Assembly (NCBI RefSeq): GCF_040712315.1
Contig: NC_134020.1
Coordinates: 47,477,751 to 47,541,750 of the forward strand
Length of the DNA stretch: 64,000 bases
Direction: 5' to 3'
DNA from: Castanea sativa
Lineage: Eukaryota > Streptophyta > Magnoliopsida > Fagales > Fagaceae
In this document: positions 10,708-22,662 of the stretch, piece by piece
Position numbering within the stretch: the first letter of the stretch is position 1
Layout of the letters: every line of letters begins with the position of its first letter
Position numbers and translations under genes: made by a program
Notes under the pieces: model-generated
Told to the model about the DNA's origin: nothing
Databases searched by the model: none
Seen by the model: the letters and a program-made list of their open reading frames with translations, nothing else

Positions 10708-13288
10708 ATGGAGGGATTTAGGGCCCTATACCGTATTTCCCAGGGTGTCTCCCTGCAGTACCGCCCTCAGGGTGGTTGGCACGACCTCAAAGGAGAGGAC
10801 GAGGTTGTGATTCCAATGATCGCATTCATAGAAGGGGGAATGAGGCTCCTTATAGGTAGAGTGACTAGGGATTATCTGATTGCCCATAGGATCTGCCCTT
10901 ACCAGTGCGCCCAACCTGTTTAGGGTCTTAGGTAGCGTAGACGCTCTCAACGAGCATATGGGGTTGGGTCTCACCTGGCACGACGTTGTTTGGATGTTAC
11001 CTCAAGTTTAGATCATCTGTCGTTAGGCTCGTCTCGTGTCTCCCCAAGTCCAACAAAGGCACGACAGATGACTTTCTAATTGTCTAAGGTGAATGGCATG
11101 ACGGTCTTCATTGTCCAACCTAGGAGGGAGCACCAGGTGGGGTATCCTAGGATTAGGCCTTTTCTCCCCTCCCCCCTCCCCCTTTTCTTTTTTTTTTTTC
11201 TTGTTTTTTTAAACAAGGGAATTAGTTTTGTAGCTTACTTCACTCCTCGTTCCTTTAGTATTTTGTTCCCTTTTGACTATGGGCTTGATTCTTTAACTGC
11301 GGCTTTGTTTCCCTGCTTTTTTACAGACAAAAGATACGTGGCCCCTAATATCAACTTTGTCTACGTTCTGGACCTCAACAGGGTTCTGAGATCCGAGGTG
11401 TTCGTGAGCAAGGAGAGACAACTGAGAGCTGTCCACCTTAGCCTCGACTTCAAGCCCCTGTCCGACAAGTTTCAGGACGTGGGCAACGCGATTAGAGCGG
11501 GTGATCCTCAGCTAGCTCGGATCGACATCTCGACGCCTGGATTTCTAGCCTGAGAAGGTATCGTGTAGGTCGAGTTGCCTTCCTGCCGTTTCCCCTATGA
11601 AGTAGCAGTTTCGTGAGAAGAAACAGCTTCCTCGCACTTGTCACTCGAGGAGGAAATAGACCAGTTTCGACTTGAGGAAGTGAGGGAGGAGCAAGGGGAG
11701 CCCGTGATTCAAGTCACGGACTCAGAAGACAAACTAGAAAGGTCCTCAAGTGTTAGATCCTTTGGGTTCATCATCGCGCGTATAACTGGTAGCTTAGAAG
11801 AGGAGGAAGAAGAAGACATGCCATTGGAGAGGAAGAAAAGGTCAGGCCACTGCGTTCTCCTTACAGGAAGGTCCAAGGGGTCGGCGCCCAAAGATGCTTC
11901 GGGCTCTGAGCTTCCTCTTGCTCTCCCTCCTCCTCTTTTTCCTCCAGTTAATCATTTCACTCCTGCCAACTTGAAGAAGTGGAAGAAGGACAAGAAGGTG
12001 GCTTAGGAGGGGGAGTTGGTCCCTTATACTGAGGGGGTTCCTCTGAAGGTGCCCAAGACGGGCAAGGGCAAAAGAAGGGCCTCCTCAATCGAGAGTAAGG
12101 AGGCTGAGCATGTGCTGAGGTACACCCTCAAAACTCGGCGTGGAGCCCTTGGCTAGAGCTAGATGGCGCCATGATACCTTGGAACTCCTCCATTCGGGAG
12201 TTCCAGAGAGGGAACGCCCATTATGTGGCCCAGGCTCTGGAGTAGCCTCTTTTGTTGCTGAAGGACATGACTGCCCTGAAGAATGTGAAGCATTAGGATC
12301 TGTTTCTATCCTTAAAGAGGGACTTGGCCTTGGTAAGTTTTCTGACACACCTTACTAACTTCACGGCAGACTATCCTTTTCTTATCTGACATGGTGTTTC
12401 TTTGTTATTTTTGTGCAGGTAATCCAGGAGGTCTTCATGGCCGAAGAGTGGATGCTTGAAATGAGGCCAGACTCGCGAATAACCTTTGCACAAAGACCAG
12501 TAAGTCCCTGGCCTCCGCCGAGAGTAGGAATAAGAAGCTGGTCCTAAATGTGGTAGTTGTGGATAGGGATTGGAAGAGCGCTAAAGCTGGCCTTAAAACC
12601 ACCGAGACGCAGGCTGAGGAGCAGCTTCAGAAGCTCCACTACACGAAGATAGAGCTGACCATGGCTAAGTAGTAGGTGGTGGACTTGAAGGTTGAGCTAG
12701 AAAAGGCTAAGGAGGCTGCTTGGGTGACTCAGGCAGCTACGGATGCTGCAAAGCAAAAGTATTATGATCTCGGAATGCAGGAGACCAAGGCTTGCCTGAT
12801 TGACGAGTTGGTAGGGGTCTGCAGGGATAATTGCCTCGAGGTGTGGACTGAGGCCTTGAACATGACTGAAGCTCTTTCTAACTCGGAGTGGAGGAAGGCC
12901 GAGAACGTATACTATCCAGAAGACCTCCGAGAAGCTCCTGAGGCAGCCCAAGCCTTCGTGGGATGGACGCTGCCCTTGTTATAACTACGCTTGAGCAGCT
13001 TCCAGCCACCTAGGCCTTTCTTCCCCTTCTTGAGACCTCTAAAGGACCTGGCAAGGCTGGTGACCAAGACCATGGGTGAAGGTGGTCGAGGGCAAAGAAG
13101 CTAGCCAAGGTAAAGCTCAGTCCGAGGACAAAGGTAAAGACAAGGAGGCAGCTCCCAAGGCAAAGGAGTCTGAGTCGGCCAAGCCTTAAGCCGTGGTCCA
13201 GGAGAAGGATGCCACCTCGGGCAAGGTCGCTGATCCTCCCGTTTCCCTGCCAGCCAGCAAAGGGGATCCTCCTCCAGCCAAGGCTTAG
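10708..13288 (+). pseudogene. Antisense spliced gene of the Tat Gypsy element (unknown function)
   Basis: Plus-strand gene opposite to gag-pol. Exon 1 starts ATG 10708 (MEGFRALYRISQGVSLQY); a frameshift near 10915 moves reading to a frame with FRVLGSVDALNEHMGLGLTW. The next exon begins after TTTTTTACAG at 11336 (KRYVAPNINFVYVLDLNRVL). A clean 86-bp intron, TTG|GTAAGT to GTGCAG|GTA (12333-12418), joins ...RDLAL to VIQEVFMAEEWM. The third exon encodes a long helical, Lys/Glu/Ala-rich, probably coiled-coil region and ends TAG at 13286-13288. The acidic stretch near 11800 is EEEEEED. Base composition is clearly more GC-rich than the flanks. Stops at about 11552, 12004 and 12670 make it a pseudogene. 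It resembles uncharacterised, highly repeated proteins I recall from oak-type genomes; their function is not known to me. Confidence 0.65.
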
Positions 13289-13652
13289 CTTAGGACTTTT
13301 CCTTCTTCTTTTTATTTATTATTATTTTTTATGTGTACTTTTCTTTTGTTGTGGCGATTTGCTATGGTTTCATGATGTACCTTTCCTCCTGATTTAATGA
13401 AAAGACATTGCTTTATGAACTTGTGTTTTCTTCTTTGTAATATTTGTCTCTAATTGGCTATAGTTACTGTTCTGCCTTTTGCTGAGAGGTTAGATTAATG
13501 GTGTTTTAAGGGAGAACACCAATACTTTAACAAAAGCTAATAGTAATGAATTGTTGTTAATTCAAATAAACTAAGCCCATGTAAGCAGTGAGAAAAACAA
13601 CTATGTGTTGGTACTAAAAATGGTATAATCATCGGGAATGTCTAAGTCCTCA
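13289..13652. other. 3' end and terminator region of the antisense Tat gene
   Basis: T-rich sequence after the stop codon, with AATGAAAAGACATTG (13397-13411) as a possible poly(A) signal region. Nothing coding. It stops abruptly at 13652, where the truncated LTR of the nested Copia element begins. Confidence 0.4.
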
Positions 13653-14841
13653 GTGACAATCTTTCCTTTTAATGCACGACTCCCAATACGTGACTAACTA
13701 ATAGATGCGCGGATCCTAGTACATGACTTGATCACCAACTTGAGAAGGATGTTGGCTGAAAAATTCTTCAGTTCATCACACGATGAAGATCACGAAGTTG
13801 CTTCGTCACAAAACCCTACGGTGTACAAACACAGCAGCTTCGTCAAGATGAACTAGGGCAAACTAGGTTTTCGGTCACAATTTGCATAGACAACACTTTG
13901 CTTCACACTTTTGCAATTGTGCTCACTGTGACGACCCTTAAAATAATCTTTATATATGTTTAGGGTTGTGAGAAAAGAAAGCCCAAAAATACATTCACAA
14001 ATTGGAATGAAATCAGATCTAAAAAACTAATTTTCATAAATCTCGACAAATACCCTATCTATCGAGCAGCTGTCGAGCCATGAGTTAAAACAGCTTTTTA
14101 AGCCTCGATAGATACTAGTTGTCAAGCTTTAAAATCTGCATTTCTTCACTTGATTCTTCGACAGACTTGCATGGCTTTAATAGTTGAACTTGAAACCTTA
14201 TTTCTAGAAGCATTAAACACATCCTAGATCTTTACAAGTAAAGTGCATTTTTTCAAAGGATTAGCCAATTACATAAAATATTGACATATGTTTCTAACAT
14301 GATTCACATATGTCCTAACAATCTCCTCCTTTGGCAATCCGTGACAAAACCACAACAAGCAACTGAACATATGAGAGAAGTCATAATTCACTCAACTCAT
14401 ACTTTTTGAATACAATAGAATCTATTCTAACATAAACTCTTGAAAAAATTTGCAAGAAGAGAGTTCATGGCAAGGAAGACTTTGACAACCTGTATTTCTG
14501 AAACACTTTAAACAAAACTCATCAATGCATCTTAGTGTGAAACAAAAATAAAAGATTGCATACAAGTAATAAGAAGCATGTTCATAAAGAGAAAAAAGAA
14601 ACAACACATGTAAATATAGGTGAAAGAATTGTAATAACAACCTCATCATATATATATCATCAAAAGTACAAGGTTTGCTATCACAAAGTAGTCATAAGAC
14701 CAAAGGTACATGAACACTGTATCTAAAATAGAAAGAAAAGAAAAAGATACATTAGTCCTCACTACATCCCTCTAAAAATATAGACATTCCCCCTAACAAA
14801 AATTTCCTATATTAACTCTCTCCCTATAAGAATGACTACTC
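13653..14841 (-). repeat. Tandem copy 1 of the Copia 3' end (partial LTR + polypurine tract + 3'UTR)
   Basis: Identical in order to 14954-16157 with a constant offset of 1301 bases (GTGACAATCTTTCC at 13653 and 14954; ATCTCCTCCTTTGG at 14321 and 15622; CCTCATCAT at 14641 and 15942). The LTR part (13653-14320) lacks about 330 bases of its 3' end. A 75-aa shadow ORF at 14422-14649 is duplicated with it and has no product. Confidence 0.85.
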
Positions 14842-15944
14842 TCATAGAATTCACTATTATCACAATAAGCAGTTACAAGTAAAAGAATCCTAGTACCTTC
14901 TACCAACCTACAGTTGAACCCTTACCCCAATTCCCAATTGGACTTGTTCTGTAGTGACAATCTTTCCTTTTAATGCACGACTCCCAATACCTGACTAACT
15001 AATAGATGCGCGGATCCTAGTACATGACTTGATCACCAACTTGAGAAGGATGTTGGCTGAAAAATTCTTCAGTTCATCACACGATGAAGATCACGAAGTT
15101 GCTTTGTCACAAAACCCTATGATGTACAAACACAACAGCTTTGTCAAGATGAACTAGGACAAACTAGGTTTTCGGTCACAATTTGCATAGACAACACTTT
15201 GTTTCACACTTTTGCAATTGTGCTCACTGTGACGACCCTTAAAATAATCTTTATATATGTTTAGGGTTGTGAGAAAAGAAATCCCAAAAATACATTCACG
15301 AATTGGAATGAAATCAGATCTAAAAAACTAATTTTCATAAATCTCGACAAATACCCTAACTATCGAGCAGCTGTCGAGCCATGAGTTAAAACAGCTTTTT
15401 AAGCCTCGATAGATACTAGTTGTCAAGCTTTAAAATCTGCATTTCTTCACTTGATTCTTCGACAGACTTGCATGGCTTTAATAGTTGAACTTGAAACCTT
15501 GTTTCTAGAAGCATTAAACACATCCTAGATCTTTACAAGTAAAGTGCATTTTTTCAAAGGATTAGCCAATTACATAAAATATTGACATATGTTTCTAACA
15601 TGATTCACATATGTCCTAACAATCTCCTCCTTTGGCAATTCGTGACAAAACCACAACAAGCAACTGAACATATGAGAGAAGTCATAATTCACTCAACTCA
15701 TACTTGTTGAATACAATAGAATCTATCCTAACATAAACTCTTGAAAAACTTTTCAAGAAGGGAGTTCATGGCAAGGAAGACTTTGACAACCTGTATTTCT
15801 GAAACACTTTAAACAAAACTCATCAAAGCATCTTAGTGTGAAACAAAAATAAAAGATTGCATACAAGTAATAAGAAGCATGTTCATAAAGAGAGAAAATA
15901 AACAACACATGTAAAGATAGGTGAAAGAATTGTAATAACAACCT

Positions 15945-15986
<42 letters not shown>

Positions 15987-16157
15987 TCAAAAGTACAAGG
16001 TTTGCTATCATAAAGTAGTCACAAGACCAAGGGTACATGAGCACTGTATCTAAAATAGAAAGAAAAGAAAAAGATACATAAGTCCTCAGTACATCCCTCC
16101 AAAAATATAGACATTCCCCCTAACAAAAATTTCCTATATTAACTCTCTCCCTATGAG
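14842..16157 (-). repeat. Tandem copy 2 of the Copia 3' end
   Basis: LTR part 14842-15621 (about 217 bases of its 3' end missing), then the polypurine tract and 3'UTR up to 16157. The junction at about 14841 joins GAATGACTACT of the 3'UTR to CTCTC of the LTR, a short microhomology. A TA run at 15949-15982 is about 30 bases longer than in copy 1. Copies differ at few positions, so the duplication is much younger than the element. Confidence 0.85.
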
Positions 16158-16220
16158 AATGACTACTTTATATCCAAAACTACCCCTCCTTTTTGTCACG
16201 AGTGACAAAGGGTAAGTACA

Positions 16221-17372
16221 TCAAGTAGACATCTCATCATCACTAGGCGAGCTAGCACCATCGTCTTCATCAGCATCATCACTATCGAAGCCATCATCAC
16301 TACTGGAGCCATCATCACTCTCATCCTCTGAAGTTGGTGGAGATGGAGAAGAAGTCGTAGTGAAACCACCCATGATAGCTTGTCGTCGTGTGATACGACC
16401 AACATGGGTGCTCACCAGACACAACTCATCACTGAGTGTCAAGGTAAGCATCCATGCGCACAAGCTGCACCATGATGGCCTCGAGAGTCACTCCACCCGT
16501 GGAAGAAGAAGGAGCAGAGGTCGATGGAGCTAAAGAAGTTGGAGGAGCAGCCGTCTCGGTCTAAGTCCGCCTCGAACGAAGCTGAGCATCACTCCGTCTA
16601 ACAGTAGTAGCATCAATGGCACCCATGACCAAGAAAGGATTAGACACAGGAAAGAAGACAGAAAAATGGCGAAGGATCCTCATGATAGCCAAAGGAAAAA
16701 TGAGCTTATCACGGGTTACCGTATCCCTATAAGCATCTATAAGGGATAGAATGAAGGATAACAAAAACTGAGCAGGAGGCTCTGTAATAGAGTTATAGTG
16801 AAACAATGGATGGAAAATGAATGTCATCACCATGTTAAGGAATCTCGAACCTTTAGCAAAGGCTGAGCATCTGGTGTTTTGATGATCACCCCATGAAGAT
16901 GGTGTCTCACAAAACAGAGACATGAATTTGTCTTTAAACACAGTCTTAAGATGATCACAACCAGGGTAGTTAGGATGCGCTACCCTAGGAATGTGTAGCA
17001 CTTCGGATATAAGATCTGGAGTGACTACGATGCTCGTACCTCTAACGCGAGTGACAAAATGAGGTACAAAAGTGTCAAATCCGTGCATGTTGGATTAGAA
17101 CTCCTGAATGATCATGGAAGGGCACGTGACCGGGATGTCATATAGTGACTCCCAACCCCAACTGTAAATGACGGTGTGAAGGTTAGTATCAGGAAAATCC
17201 GATAGGATGACTTGGCGTTCCGAATGGATGCCTTGTTTAGAGAAGTTCTCTGAAAAGTCCTTTTAGGCTTTATCATCACAAAACCGTACGTGAGAAGTAG
17301 TAGGATCAGGAGAAGAGAATGCCCAGAACGAAGAGGGTTTTAGGACGGAGTAGATTTGTGTTTAGGTGCCAT
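16221..17372 (-). pseudogene. SIRE-associated extra ORF, second copy (Transposase_32-like)
   Basis: Starts MAPKHKSTPS at 17372 after an acceptor-like GCGTTAG; a TAA and frameshift follow at once. The conserved part reads FCDDKA, GWESLYDIPVTCPSMIIQEF, then an open frame from 17088 with TRVRGTSIVVTPDLISEVL and FCETPSSWG, the same plan as 6777-7914 but only distantly similar. The C-terminus (about 16440-16221) is a Ser/Asp/Glu tail ending DDEMST. No transmembrane or signal segment is seen, so an envelope role is not supported. A stop near 16560 separates the domain from the tail. It decayed by frameshift and nonsense changes. Known of the family: plant-specific, repeated, function unknown. Confidence 0.7.
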
Positions 17373-17380
17373 AGAGCATA

Positions 17381-17765
17381 CTAACGCAAGAAAGAGAAAA
17401 AGAGAGACACGCAGAAAAGCACCAACAATATCAATATCAATATAAAGATAAACGAAGGTACGTATGCCTGAAAATGCATAAATATGTGACATGCAAACTA
17501 AAAAACATCATGGGCTTAACCCAATCCAAACCTACCAGCACACATCATTGCAACAAAGTAAACACACATCTAAAATGCATGATACATTGTTATAATGCAG
17601 ATGTAATGCAATGCATGATGTTTTCAAAATCATTTAAGAAAAACCCAACCCAAAAAATTTGCAAAAACCTCATCAATTTTGAAAAACCCCAAAAAATTTT
17701 CAAAAACCCAAAACTTAGGTAAAAAAGAATGAAATGCATGATACAAGAGAGAAAAAAGATCATAC
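17381..17765 (-). other. Probable leader intron of the extra ORF
   Basis: On minus: exon end ACCTG at 17766, donor GTATG from 17765, acceptor GCGTTAG ending 17381, ATG 8 bases further. The position matches the intron inferred in the plus-strand element at 6177-6775. Confidence 0.5.
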
Positions 17766-17902
17766 CAGGTAAAGAACACTTGATTTAGGCCGAAGATCAA
17801 GTGAGAAATGTGAAAAGGTTGAGTTTGAGGAGTTTTGGACTGAGAGAAAAGAGAATCTATCGAGAGAGATCGGAGAAAAGTGAAGAGAATTTTCGTGTTG
17901 AC

Positions 17903-17914
17903 TGTATATATAGA
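17903..17914 (-). promoter_or_regulatory. Internal TATA box upstream of the extra ORF
   Basis: On minus CTATATATACAG, about 140 bases before the leader donor site and followed by a CT-rich leader typical of plant 5' UTRs. This suggests a promoter of its own for the downstream ORF, separate from the LTR. Supported only by layout. Confidence 0.4.
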
Positions 17915-18020
17915 AAACAACATAAATCTTTACAAATCGAGAGGTGTCGAGAAGTGTCAAGATTTAAAATGCATGAATTAGCTGTCGAAGAGCTATCGAG
18001 GATCTATTGAAAGGTGTCTA

Positions 18021-19393
18021 TGAAGGAAAAAAACTGGTTTTGTATCTCATACAAAACACATAGTGGAAGCAACAAACAATGATCTATTTCATTCATGATT
18101 GATAACATGCACTATGTAAATTTCAGAATTTAAGAACAAGATAGCGTACCTTGGTGTGGAGAAATTCAAAACAAATATTAGAAGCACTTGGGAACACTTT
18201 TAATCTTCACTCCAATTCCACTTTACGCCCAAGATGTGTGGTCTCTCAATCTGTTTTCAAAGGGAGAATGAAAGTGTGTGTCTCACACTCACATACACAC
18301 CGTTTCTTATTTTTTTTACCTATAAAAATTCTGTATGTTTCACCTTTTATAAGTAACTGATTATCTAATTGGACTGACCTATTGGGCCTTTCCAATTGGG
18401 CTTTAGTGTGTGGCTTGGAGTGGGACCAGAAGGGACCAATAAGACACTAGCTCTAATGGGCCTTGGGCTTTTCCATCAACTCTTGACAAGTCCAAAGTTA
18501 CCATTAATTATATTTAATACCACTATATAAATATAATTGCACTCTAGGCCTTATTAATAAATTATATCCCAAGACTTTATTATGCATGCAACCATTTCAT
18601 TAAAATATTCGTAGTAATCCAAAGTCATGAATATAGACTGCCACTTTAAAGATTACTACATCTTAATCCTTGAGTACTTGGTTTAATCCTTTATGTTATT
18701 CGTCATATATTTATGAAATCTAATTTCATAAATATATACTTTAGTAACTCCTTACTAAAGTGGTTGGGCCCAACACTCTGAATAACTAAATCCATTAAAC
18801 TTATCTCAAGGGAATATTTTGTATCTCCATTAAGAGATTATGAATTCCATCTTGAGAATATATGTTCCATCAACACTAAATGCGGATGCCCAACAAACTG
18901 AGGTTTTGACCGTAACTAATAGATCTCATTCCTGATATATCAAAGCAACCTACATCTCATGATCGGGTCCATTATTCTCTCAGGATTTAGAGTTGATGTA
19001 AATAGAAGTCGTGAGATTTATTATTCATTTGACAGTCGTTAGGAGAATAATAAATCTCACAGCGGTCCAGTTCAATATGTCTTAACTCTTAAAACATATC
19101 AACATACCAACTAGAAGTCTCCACTTCCATGATCAAGACAAATCATCTTAGTTGATATGTTATAGTCTTCGCAGATGAAATGCCCAATTTCATCACCGAC
19201 TACGAACTAAACTTCTGAGTTTACAAAGAACTTGTGATTTATATCTTCTGTGACTTTTCACATAAATCACATACAATGCATCTCATGGACTATGATAATG
19301 TCTTAGTTCATTTATAGATAGTCTCATATAATTAAACAATTTAATTATTAAATACATGCCAATAAATTGGGTTTTAGGGCATAAACCCCAACA
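18021..19393 (-). mobile_element. Solo LTR, Copia type (1.37 kb)
   Basis: On minus it begins TGTTGGGGTTTATGCCCTAA and ends with ACAAAACCAG...TTCA, giving TG...CA ends. This 5' sequence is typical of a widespread plant Copia LTR, from memory. Flanks are GTCTA (18016-18020) and GTCCA (19394-19398), a 5-bp TSD with one change. No internal region is present. Confidence 0.75.
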
Positions 19394-19706
19394 GTCCACA
19401 CACAAGGGCTCGATGGATCAAGAAGCTATCGAGCATTTATTGAGGAGACAAAAACTTCTTCAATGGATCGAGTAGCTATCGAGAAGCTATTGAGAATACA
19501 ATAAAAAGAAGCTGAAAGGGCTCGATAGATAGCCTAGCTGTCGAGAGGTGTCGAGAAGCAGTCTAGATTGCTTTAAAAATAGTTTTTCAAGAAGAGGAAA
19601 ACCATAGACATGAATGCAATCAAACATGCAACTCAACCAAAGATCCAAACAACAATTTTAGCTCTCAAAAACATCTCTCAATCAAAAATGTCATGCATTT
19701 AGATCC

Positions 19707-19710
<4 letters not shown>

Positions 19711-19749
<39 letters not shown>
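19711..19749. repeat. (CA)n microsatellite
   Basis: Alternating CA in the Copia spacer, between the solo LTR and the gag remnant. Confidence 0.9.
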
Positions 19750-19754
<5 letters not shown>

Positions 19755-20702
19755 ACATCTAACCAATATTATATTTCAAAAACAAGTCAAGACAGTTTAG
19801 TGGGCATACATTAACACATGTATTCCTTGTGATGGCCAAATCACATTGTACCGCACATGTATCAAAAGTAGCAAAGAATATTGTGTGTTGTGTGTGAAGA
19901 ACATTGCAAGATTGCATAAGTGTCTACATGTTATGACGATTTGAGATATGAGAAAATCATTTTAACTTACACACAATCATAACTATTTGATGGGGACTAT
20001 CACCTTCGAGGTACATCCTATAACTCCCACATCCCTTAGAATACATGCTTGCAATCATATTTTAAAGCATTTTGATTCTTTTTGCTTTCATGTTTCTTTG
20101 CATATTTTCTTTTATAAGCATATCATGCATGGATATATAAGAGAGAGAAAAAAAATACCCAATTATGTTAAGCTTTTTTTTTTGTTTTGACATTGTACTT
20201 TTGCTATGCCGAAGCATACCAATGTCATTTCATGATTGGCAGGCAACAATGGTGAGATGGTTATTTATGCATTTCTCTTATGATTTTTTAGTCATTTCCT
20301 TCAAAAAGAGTGATATGAGTGTTAAGTACAAGAGATAACTTAATCTTACTCATCACAAACACGAGCCACAAAGCTCACTTGCTTAGTTGTGCATAGAGAT
20401 GCTCATCTAAGCTACAAGAGATAAAATTTTAGAAAACTTTGTTTCATTGGCTATTTAAGGTACACAAGTACCAATGTACACAAACACTTTTTTTTTTTTG
20501 TTGGTATTTTTCTGATTTTTTTCAATTTTTTTAAAATTTTTATAGAGGAAAACAAAATAAAACAAAACTGAAAACAAACAAATAAAAACATGTTAAGTAA
20601 AGTAATGCATAAAAACTAGACTAACTCAAAATAAGAAAGCAAAGCACACAAGTAATGCAAAAACAAAAACAAGAAGGGGGAGAGAGAGAAAAAGTGATTA
20701 AA
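19750..20702 (-). other. Post-pol non-coding spacer of the pol-deleted Copia element
   Basis: No ORF of note. The part near 20230-20290, read on minus, gives CATCTCACCATTGTTGCCTG followed by CCAATCAT, which matches the plus-strand element at 595-620. That places it after pol in the intact layout and defines the pol deletion just upstream (about 20600-20700). Confidence 0.65.
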
Positions 20703-22604
20703 TTACTTGGAGTCTTTTTCCTTCCACACCTTAGAAGAACCTTTCCTTTTGGCAAATCCTTGAACTGGCGGTGAGGGGGAAGAATTGCAACCATTCAAGT
20801 TTGAAAGTAACATGAGGGCCTTGAAGAGATCTCTTAAAGAAGCAAGAGAGGATGGAAACTGACTTAGGCTTCCTAATGAGACCATACAGTTGCTCTGTTG
20901 AGTGGCTTGCCACTTATAGCAATTAGGTCAAGTATGTTCAGTTGCTCTACAATGATGACAGAGATACTACTTCTTTTCTTTAGACTTTTGAGTATTACTC
21001 TTCTTAGCCTTAGAGTTTTTGGTTTCTTTCTTAGCAAGCTTAGGGGGTGCTCCTAAGATAGATTTACCCTTGTCTATGTTCTCATCAGCTATCACATTTT
21101 TCACATTATTGTTCTCAGATTCAACATTATTAGTAGGAGAAATAAAAACAGTAGTACTAAAAGAAGCAATATTAAGAGAGGAGAAGTCATACCTTAAACC
21201 GGTTTGATCAGAAGTAGATTTCTAAAGGTTGAGCATCTCATCAAGCTTTGCACTTGAAGTCCTTTCCAACTGAGCATTGACTTGAAAGAACTCCGCTTTA
21301 AGCTTTTTGGTCTTCTTAGCCAAGAAATTATTTTCAAACCTCAGTGCTCCTATAGTCTGATTGGCTTCATCAAACTTTGTGGAGAGTTCTTCTCATTCAA
21401 GCTTCACATCATTGAGCTTCTTGGTGGCCAACCTACACAACTTCTCATGCTTTTTTGAAACCTTGTATAACTTTACATAGGCAGTATGTATGTCATCTTA
21501 TTCATCCATCTTCTCAAACTTTGACTCCACCAAGTTTTCTTCTTCATCCACATCTTCTACAATCCCCTCTGTAAGATTGATAGTGGCGGTGAAGGCATTT
21601 AGGATTCTTTCACCTTCATTTACGGAATCATCCTTAGGTTCAGTGTCGCTCAAAGTTGCAGCAAGTGCCTTGCTTTTCCCAATGGACTTGAGATAAGTAA
21701 GGCACTCTTGTTTCATGTGATCGAAGCTTTGACACCTGGAACACTTGGGTTCTGAGCGAACAGTGTACCGACCACAATCTCTAGCATTCTTCTTCCCTTT
21801 GTCTTGGCTTTTAGACTAAGAAGAACTTGACTGCCTACTGTCCTTGTCAAAGCCCTTTGCATTGGCTTTCTTCATGAACTTCTTGAACTTCCTGATGATG
21901 TAGAACTTCATTTTAGAATCTTCATTGTTGGAAGAGTCATCCGTGTCACTACTCTTGGCCTTCAGTGCCATGCTCTCTCCCTTACTAGATTTCCCTATCC
22001 TAGTCAAACCTAACTCATAGGTTTGTAGATTGCCCACCAGCTCTGTCAAAGTAATTTTGTCAATATCCTTTGATTCCTCAATTGCGGTAATCTTGGCATG
22101 GAATCTCTCGGGTAGAGATCTGAGTACCTTTCTAACAATCTTGGGCTCAGGAATGGTTTCCCTAAGATTGAAGGCCGAGTTCACTATGTCCTTGAGCTGG
22201 GCATAGAACTCATCAAATGACTCATCCTCCTCCATCTTGATCTCTTCGAAGCTTGTAGTGAGTCTCTGTAGCTTCGAATCCTTGACAGCCTTAGTTCCCT
22301 CATAGGTTGTCTGGAGAATGGTCCACGCTTCCTTTGCAATTTTAGTGGAGGATATCTTCTTGAAATCCTCATTTGTGACCGTACTGAATAATGCATTTAA
22401 TGCCCTGCTGTTGAAGTTTGCTGCCTTGATCTTAGCATTATCCTAGTCGGTCGGCGCTTCCTTCGACTTGGTCGAGCCTAGCTCCACAACTTGCCACACT
22501 TTCTCATTTAGAGACTGCAAGAAAGCTCTTATGTGTACTTTCCAATATGCATAGTTAGTACCATCAAATAATGGAGGAAAAATAAGAGACTGTCCTCTAT
22601 CCAT
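20703..22604 (-). pseudogene. SIRE-type Copia gag (nucleocapsid polyprotein), decayed
   Basis: Starts ATG at 22604 (MDRGQSLIFPPLFDGTNYAY), the usual gag start of this family, 39 bases past the primer-binding site. It continues through the UBN2/gag core (EAWTILQTTYEGTKAVKDSK, MEEDESFDEFYAQLKDI, LPERFHAKITAIEESKDID). A first zinc knuckle CSRCQSFDHMKQEC is at about 21720-21680. A long helical region follows, then a second knuckle-like CHHCRATEHT-PNC near 20950, interrupted by a stop. Gag packages RNA into cytoplasmic particles. In-frame stops occur near 22445, 21815, 21497, 21395, 21222, 20967 and 20930. The frame ends about 20703, after which pol is missing. Confidence 0.85.
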
Positions 22605-22642
22605 AACAAACAGGGGTCAATGAATTAAACCCTAATTAGAGT

Positions 22643-22660
22643 GTGCCTACTCTGATACCA
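22643..22660 (-). promoter_or_regulatory. Primer-binding site (initiator Met tRNA)
   Basis: On minus TGGTATCAGAGTAGGCAC, two bases after the LTR end. TGGTATCAGAG matches the 3' end of plant initiator tRNA-Met, the usual Copia primer. It fixes the orientation of the element and the LTR limit at 22663. Confidence 0.9.
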
Positions 22661-22662
22661 CT

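Noticed and set aside
16561..17088. Retroviral-type envelope protein
   Set aside because: Position fits, but no signal peptide, transmembrane segment or coiled-coil stem; the plant-transposon domain fits better.
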